DNA from: Leptofilum sp050292445 | GTDB taxonomy: Bacteria > Chloroflexota > Anaerolineae > Promineifilales > Promineifilaceae | Direction of reading: 5' to 3' | Length of the DNA: 18,601 bases | NCBI GenBank assembly: GCA_050292445.1 | Contig: JBNKLQ010000111.1 | Location: forward strand, 1-18,601 | In this document: in pieces, positions 15,201 through 18,601 of the stretch | Layout of the letters: the number at the start of each line of letters is the position of its first letter | Position numbering within the stretch: position 1 is the stretch's first letter | The notes under the pieces: generated by a model | What the model saw: the letters and a program-made list of their open reading frames with translations, nothing else | The model's database searches: none | Told to the model about the DNA's origin: nothing | Position numbers and translations under genes: made by a program

Positions 15201-15765
15201 GTGGGCCAATGCCCGGGGCATTGCCGTGCCGCTGCGCCTACCCCCCAGCCAGGCGTGCGACGAAACGACCCCGCGTCCGCAAATCACTATTAGCCAACCG
15301 GTAGACGGCAGCGAGGTAAGTGGCACTATAGAAATTAGGGGATCGGTAAGCGCGCCAGGTTTTGGCGGCTATCAGGTGGAGTATGGCTTTGGCAATAATC
15401 CAGAGGGCTGGGGATTGGCGCAGGAGCGGCAGGACATCAGTGTAGAAAATGGTCTATTGGCCAGTTGGGATACGTCAACGATCAATTATGCCGGGCCTCT
15501 GACGATTCGGGTGCTGCTGTTTGGACCCGATAATCCCAGCACACCGGAGGAAGATCGGGCCATTGTGGGGGAGCGGGTAACGGTAACGCTGCTGGAACCC
15601 ACACCGACAGCCACGCCCACCGCGACAGAAACACCAACGCCAACAGAGACGCCCACAGCGACATCGACCAATGAGCCCACCGGCACCCCAACACCCACAA
15701 CGGAGAGCACACCGACGGAAACGGCCGTTCCCACAGAAACGCCCACCAGTTCCCCCACACCATAA
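12247..15765 (+). CDS. Bifunctional class A penicillin-binding protein (GT51 + transpeptidase)
   Basis: This 1172-residue protein polymerises and cross-links peptidoglycan outside the membrane. Residues 1-240 are a cytosolic, low-complexity tail, acidic first and then rich in Pro, Gln and Arg. A membrane anchor follows at about 246-272. The GT51 glycosyltransferase has IATEDSRFY (catalytic Glu337), SGASTITQQLVR and EIYLNEIYYG. The transpeptidase has PGSSIKP (Ser617-x-x-Lys620), NSYN (Ser675, Asn677) and KTGTS (Lys816), so all three motifs are intact. After it comes a Cys-containing linker, an Ig-like ISQPVDGSEVSGTIEIRGS domain near 1015-1115, and a Thr/Pro-rich tail to the end. The long tails make it well above the usual 700-900 residues. 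No ribosome site precedes the ATG, which lies 10 bp after maoC, so translation may be coupled. Five octamers occur here outside the tail, three of them encoding Arg-Pro, plus one in the T/P tail. Confidence 0.95.
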   Translation: MSDEQERPYPEQPEEETPKPEEQPEEEEFGTVSLLDLMAETADEVPETIVLDPGGRPRPQKKDDEQEVDTAVPSSDKVADDAPTEPSDDEQTLDLPGSDDEDTADLPPVQAPRPKPAPLPLTPSKLKPFERPPVEDPDATEVQPDLAIPPPERPRSEQPTQIYERKKPTDPPDKPTIQRPPVREAPTQPRPQREQPPRRQPTQPRRPQQQPQRQAPQPTGPVVMPRQEPKPRPKRQAPGRRNWGSCFVRGVVISLLLGVVVMALTVAGLAIGYRVIANGLPSVSELQGRVSTFETARIFDRDGNELFSLADPSFGNRTRVSLDQISPYLINATIATEDSRFYENLGFDSIAIGRAILQAAQEGEAVSGASTITQQLVRATLLDEEERTERTFRRKVREIILAAEMNLEYDKDVILEIYLNEIYYGNLAYGIEAAAETYFDKSAADLTLAEASLLAGLPQAPASWDPYTAPNLALGRQSEVLSRMEAEGYISLDEAQAALNETGAFIYDMTPPVRQITYPHFTFTVLQQAEELLGAQSIYRGGLRIHTTLDPATQQLAETTLANAENNINVAGANNAAMVVLQPQTGEILALVGSVDFDDEAISGQVNMALAPRQPGSSIKPLVYLSAMEQGWTPATLIWDVPTSFPNGPNPPYAPKNYDDAFHGPLRLRPSLGNSYNIPAVKALEFVGVCNFIANVQKVGLASLQDPGCVEQGEPRNYGLALSLGGGAISPLEMAGAFGTLANQGNYIPPFTIRRIENNAGEILFEEPTPDPAVTQVVRPAHAYLLSDILSDNNARQPEFGVNNLLVIPGHRVAAKTGTSGTDRNDVRDGWTIGYTPEVVTAVWVGNTNNEALNPGQSGTQVAAPIWNSFMNQYLANRQPVDFVRPSNVVDIEICSDSGTRPGNDCTDRRIERFAEDQPPLNSEQDFIQAVQLDQWTGFRANEFCAESVYQASFFTLLVSGGEAVAAREETVAQNWLETTAAGQAWANARGIAVPLRLPPSQACDETTPRPQITISQPVDGSEVSGTIEIRGSVSAPGFGGYQVEYGFGNNPEGWGLAQERQDISVENGLLASWDTSTINYAGPLTIRVLLFGPDNPSTPEEDRAIVGERVTVTLLEPTPTATPTATETPTPTETPTATSTNEPTGTPTPTTESTPTETAVPTETPTSSPTP

Positions 15766-16070
15766 ATGGTTGTATAAATCTCTCCTGGTTGGTCTTTAAC
15801 CTCATCCATATCTTCTTCTGTCTTTTCACCTTCAAATAGCTGAGCCTCTTTGCCTTCCTCTTCGGCGGCAGATTGCTAGACTGCTACCAGCGTTCCTTCA
15901 ACTTTTCGCGCCGCTTGCATACCTGAGGCTCGGCTTTTTTCGCTAAAGCGTTGTGTGGCGGGCAAAAGCCCTAACCTCCGACCAGTTTTGATGTGACTTT
16001 CACGCCAAAAATCTGTCTAACTAGCTACAATGGCAGACCATAACAGTCAACATTCAAACAAGGTAGCGTT
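15766..16070. other. Intergenic region between the PBP and HAD genes
   Basis: This 305-bp gap has no plus-strand gene. It holds small possible hairpins (CGC-TAAA-GCG near 15941, GGGC-AAAA-GCCC near 15960) and a T-rich run at about 15934, none forming a convincing terminator. A TACAAT box (16026-16031) is a possible -10 for the HAD gene, without a good -35. On the minus strand an acidic, protein-like reading frame after the stop at 15876-15878 continues into the antisense of the PBP tail; see findings. Confidence 0.45.
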
Positions 16071-16820
16071 ATGAATTCATCGCTGGATACATTGCATTCA
16101 CCAATTACGGCCGTTCTCTTCGACTGGGACTTCACATTAGCTTACTCTTTGGGCCTTGACGTTTCTCATGTTGCCCGCACCGCCATACTGTTTCAAAAAT
16201 ATGGGGTTGCCTGCACCGAGGCGGATGTCGTCGCGGCACAGACCGCCTTAGAAGCAGAAATTAAGAGTGGGACCGTTTCTGGTTCCTTGCGACCACAAAA
16301 AAAGCGGGAGATCATTCAACTGTACCGTGAGTTGCTGCGTCGCCTGGGGCATCCCGATGACAGTTACGACTTTGCTTATGAGATTTATGCGGGATACGGC
16401 CGTTTGCCCCATTACCTTTATGACGATGTGCTGCCTACCTTGCGTCAGCTTCAGACCCGGAACTTTCAATTAGGTGTTCTTTCCAACCATTCCTCCTCTG
16501 TGCGCCGCACCATCGACCAGATGTTGGGCAACATCATTCCCCAGCAATGCATCACGATCAGTGAAGAAGTTGGCGTCCACAAACCAGGGAAAACCATCTT
16601 CCGTAGGGCAGCGGCCAAACTTCACCAAAAACCGGCTAACTGTATCTATGTGGGTGATAATCTGGAAGTTGATGCGATTGCGGCCGTACAGCAGGGTGGC
16701 TTCAGTTATGGCTTTTGGCTTGACCGTGAAGATAGAGGAGAAGCCGCTGAACTGCCAGACCGGATTTTTCGTATAACCTCGTTAATTCAGTTTTCACTAT
16801 TCATCTTCAAGAAGAACTAA
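16071..16820 (+). CDS. HAD-superfamily hydrolase (phosphatase-like)
   Basis: This 249-residue cytosolic haloacid-dehalogenase-fold protein is probably a phosphatase of a small molecule. Motif I is LFDWDFTL (nucleophile Asp18, general acid Asp20, Thr22). Residues about 35-110 form a helical cap typical of subclass I. Motif II is VLSNHSS, motif III is the lysine in VGVHKPGKTIF, and motif IV is YVGDNLEVDAIAAVQQG. The substrate (for example phosphoglycolate, pyridoxal phosphate or a nucleotide) cannot be decided. AAGG lies 7 nt before the ATG. It is flanked by large gaps on both sides and is probably a single-gene unit. Confidence 0.93.
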   Translation: MNSSLDTLHSPITAVLFDWDFTLAYSLGLDVSHVARTAILFQKYGVACTEADVVAAQTALEAEIKSGTVSGSLRPQKKREIIQLYRELLRRLGHPDDSYDFAYEIYAGYGRLPHYLYDDVLPTLRQLQTRNFQLGVLSNHSSSVRRTIDQMLGNIIPQQCITISEEVGVHKPGKTIFRRAAAKLHQKPANCIYVGDNLEVDAIAAVQQGGFSYGFWLDREDRGEAAELPDRIFRITSLIQFSLFIFKKN

Positions 16821-17066
16821 AATCAATTTTATCGTGCCTAAATAAACGCGTAACTGGTTGCTGATAATTCGCAGCTCCTCCTATTTTCAAGTATACTGAA
16901 ATCTATATTAAGCACTTTGTCGCCGCTACATGCTTGAGAGGTTGTTTCTCACTAACTTTCAATGCAGGGCTGGCAGCATCTTCCTCAGAGTTGGAGAATA
17001 AGGTTAATAAAAAGACCTGATTTAAGTTATTAATATACCCTTATGCCCTGAGAAATAATAACCTCC
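16821..17066. other. Leader region of the EAD/TPR membrane protein gene
   Basis: This 246-bp AT-rich gap contains the candidate promoter at 16868-16897 and, near the next gene, an inverted repeat TTAATAA...TTATTAA (about 17003-17032) that could be an operator. No terminator of the HAD gene and no RNA motif was recognised. No Shine-Dalgarno sequence lies before the ATG at 17067. Confidence 0.4.
16868..16897 (+). promoter_or_regulatory. Candidate promoter upstream of the EAD/TPR membrane protein
   Basis: TTCGCA (16868-16873) and TATACT (16892-16897) are separated by 18 bp, a reasonable but not perfect sigma70-type pair, about 165 bp before the start codon. Confidence 0.35.
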
Positions 17067-18601
17067 ATGGAATCAAAAAATCAGATAGGTAGCTGGATAA
17101 AAAGTGCAATTGGTTTTGCTCTTTTTTTGGTTTTTTCTGTACTTCTGATTCAGTACAGCGTACCTCTGTTCCTGGTTGTGTTGGGCTTCCTTTTCTTGTT
17201 AGCCAGCATGGTGGGCAGCCTGTTCGTGCTGCAAGTACGGCAGGATGACGTTGCCGGTGAGAAAAGAACAACCGTTTTAGCCACCACGCGCCGTATCCTA
17301 TTTGATCACTTCGACGAAAGTGAACTACGCACACTTTGCCTGGACTTGGGCATCAATTATGATGGCTTGCCCGGCAGCGGCACACAGGCTAAATCCAGAG
17401 AACTGGTCGCTTATTGCGCTCGCCAGGGTTTATTAGCGCAGTTGGTGGATCGCTGCCTGGCATTACGCCCCCACGCCGATTGGTGGGACGAGCCGGAAAA
17501 GATCAGGCAAAGTCTGGCCGCAGCCGACAAAAAGAAGGATAGTTCCCCTCCGCTCAAGTATCCGCAACTTGTGCCTCTCGCCATTGCTGGCCTCGTTTTA
17601 CCACCAATACTGGGGTTGGCTATTCTTTCCTTTGTCCCCACACGTACTTACGTAGCTACGGCTCTATTGGGCACAGCAACGCCTTCGATCACCATATTGC
17701 CAACAGTAACTCTCACATCCACCAGCTTACCTTCGTCCATTCCGTCCCCAGCACCTACAGACACGGCCGTTCCCACGCTTACACCTCCTCCCCTGGCAGT
17801 AGCCACGGCTACTCCTGACGAAGTTCTGGTTTTAATCGCTGAATTTGATGGTGCAGCAGACTACGATCCGGTGCGCCGCATTCATGATCAACTACGCCAC
17901 GACTTACAAGGCGATCCCAGCATAAACGGCCGTGTTGAGCGCGTACCTGACATTGTTGGCACTCAAGAAGAAGCGCAGCAATTGGGCCAACTTTATGACG
18001 CGACCCTCGTTATCTGGGGATCATACGACACCCTGGGCATCTCGCCCCACTATGAGGTGATTCGCGGACAACAAAAGCTGGCAGCACAGGTGGCGTTGGA
18101 GCAAACCGTCAACTTACCCTCCGAACCGGATCGGTTTGTGCTGTATATCACGCGCGATATGGGCGACCAGCTTTCTTATCTTTCCCTCTTCACGTTGGGG
18201 CAAATGGCCGCTTACGATGGTGACTATGAACGTGCTATGATCCATTTTGACCACGCCCTGGCAATTCGTCCGCAAGGATTGGATCATGACTTGGGAGAAG
18301 CTTCGCTCTACTTCTACCGAGGATATATTCAGCAGGTCATCAATGAAAACCCTGGCGCTGCTTCACAGGAGTACAGCAACGCTATTTTGTTTAACGATCA
18401 AGATCCCCTTCTCTTTTATAATCGCGGTCTCGCTTATCACCAGCAGGAGCAGTATACGGCCGCATTGGCCGATTATGATCGGGCTATCGCGCTGGATGAC
18501 AGCATGGCTGCTGCCTACTACAATCGAGGAAACATATACCGCGTCCAGGGCGAATATGATGCAGCTATTGACAACTTCAACCAGACTCTTGTGCTGAAGC
18601 C
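17067..18601 (+). CDS. Membrane receptor-like protein: EAD-like domain, Thr/Pro stalk, TPR repeats; 3' end cut
   Basis: 511 codons are open from the ATG at 17067 to the window edge; an in-frame stop at 17049 fixes the region of the start. Segments in order: two hydrophobic stretches (about 11-55); an EAD-like helical domain (about 74-137) with ILFDHFDESELRTLCLDLG, GINYDGLPGSGTQAKSRELV and LVDRCLALRP; a third membrane segment (about 165-190); a Thr/Pro-rich stalk (193-250); an alpha/beta region (252-360, VLVLIAEFDG, ATLVIWGSYD); and at least three or four TPR units (from about 370, such as YNRGLAYHQQEQYTAALADY). Simple topology places the EAD-like domain inside and the stalk and TPRs outside. 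EADs are death-domain-like adaptors that recruit effectors in bacterial conflict systems (Kaur, Burroughs, Iyer and Aravind). My assignment is from sequence resemblance, and the EAD subtype is not certain. No effector gene is visible before the window ends. Confidence 0.8.
   Translation, partial: MESKNQIGSWIKSAIGFALFLVFSVLLIQYSVPLFLVVLGFLFLLASMVGSLFVLQVRQDDVAGEKRTTVLATTRRILFDHFDESELRTLCLDLGINYDGLPGSGTQAKSRELVAYCARQGLLAQLVDRCLALRPHADWWDEPEKIRQSLAAADKKKDSSPPLKYPQLVPLAIAGLVLPPILGLAILSFVPTRTYVATALLGTATPSITILPTVTLTSTSLPSSIPSPAPTDTAVPTLTPPPLAVATATPDEVLVLIAEFDGAADYDPVRRIHDQLRHDLQGDPSINGRVERVPDIVGTQEEAQQLGQLYDATLVIWGSYDTLGISPHYEVIRGQQKLAAQVALEQTVNLPSEPDRFVLYITRDMGDQLSYLSLFTLGQMAAYDGDYERAMIHFDHALAIRPQGLDHDLGEASLYFYRGYIQQVINENPGAASQEYSNAILFNDQDPLLFYNRGLAYHQQEQYTAALADYDRAIALDDSMAAAYYNRGNIYRVQGEYDAAIDNFNQTLVLK

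Larger units (their letters stand above)
847..17933. repeat. Dispersed HIP1-like palindromic octamer ACGGCCGT, 29 copies
   Basis: Start positions: 847, 1001, 2358, 2953, 3748, 4105, 5256, 5541, 5849, 5972, 6328, 7367, 7487, 8054, 8704, 8842, 9091, 9436, 9841, 12264, 12454, 14250, 14767, 14898, 15721, 16107, 16396, 17763, 17926. All but one (2953, beside the riboswitch) lie in genes. They use all three codon phases: Thr-Ala-Val (12), x-Gly-Arg (13) and Arg-Pro (3). About 0.3 copies would be expected for any 8-mer in random sequence of this length. Two long stretches are free of it: 9849-12263 (prfA, maoC) and 12462-14249. Confidence 0.9.

Noticed and set aside
15600..15765. Possible tandem DNA repeat or CRISPR-like array
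   Set aside because: The periodicity comes from Thr/Pro codons (ACA CCN) in the PBP tail. There are no constant repeats with unique spacers.
15925..15941. T-rich run after the PBP gene as an intrinsic terminator
   Set aside because: The bases before the T run do not form a stable stem; the only matching arm (GAGCCTC) is about 75 bp upstream.

Overview
The window looks like a chromosomal stretch from a filamentous or environmental Chloroflexota bacterium (Anaerolineae/Caldilineae-like). This placement is inference, not proven. It rests on moderate GC (mid-50s % by eye), Thr/Pro-rich extracytoplasmic stalks, a cytosolic S9C peptidase, a WD40 protein, and a membrane protein with an effector-associated-domain-like segment. 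No phage, transposase, CRISPR array, rRNA or tRNA was seen.

Layout. Bases 1-4394 read on the minus strand. In transcription order they hold gdhA (glutamate dehydrogenase), then a tandem glycine riboswitch with an intrinsic terminator, then gcvH and gcvP of the glycine cleavage system. gcvP runs off the left edge just before its expected PLP-lysine motif. A divergent non-coding gap (4395-4778) separates these from a plus-strand run that extends to the right edge: a DUF92 membrane protein, a seven-repeat WD40 protein, a PAS-like/GAF histidine kinase, an S9 prolyl-oligopeptidase-family peptidase, prfA (RF1), a MaoC-like hydratase, a bifunctional class A PBP, a HAD hydrolase, and a partial membrane protein whose soluble parts are an EAD-like domain and TPRs.

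How they work together. The clearest regulatory unit is glycine riboswitch -> gcvH-gcvP, where glycine should promote synthesis of its own catabolic enzymes. gdhA links the same nitrogen metabolism (ammonia, glutamate) but has its own possible operator palindrome. maoC and the PBP gene lie 10 bp apart and may be co-transcribed. The other genes appear to be independent housekeeping or signalling genes.

The most striking signals beyond gene content are these. (1) The 8-bp palindrome ACGGCCGT occurs 29 times in 18.6 kb, in all three codon phases, much like the cyanobacterial HIP1 octamer. (2) The right-edge protein has a predicted cytosolic EAD-like domain joined through a membrane segment and a Thr/Pro stalk to an outside sensor/TPR region, a receptor-like layout. 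(3) Several intergenic repeats are present: heptad repeats folding into a hairpin immediately before prfA, a dRS3-like palindrome after prfA, and CCACAGAG-type palindromes around the glycine riboswitch.
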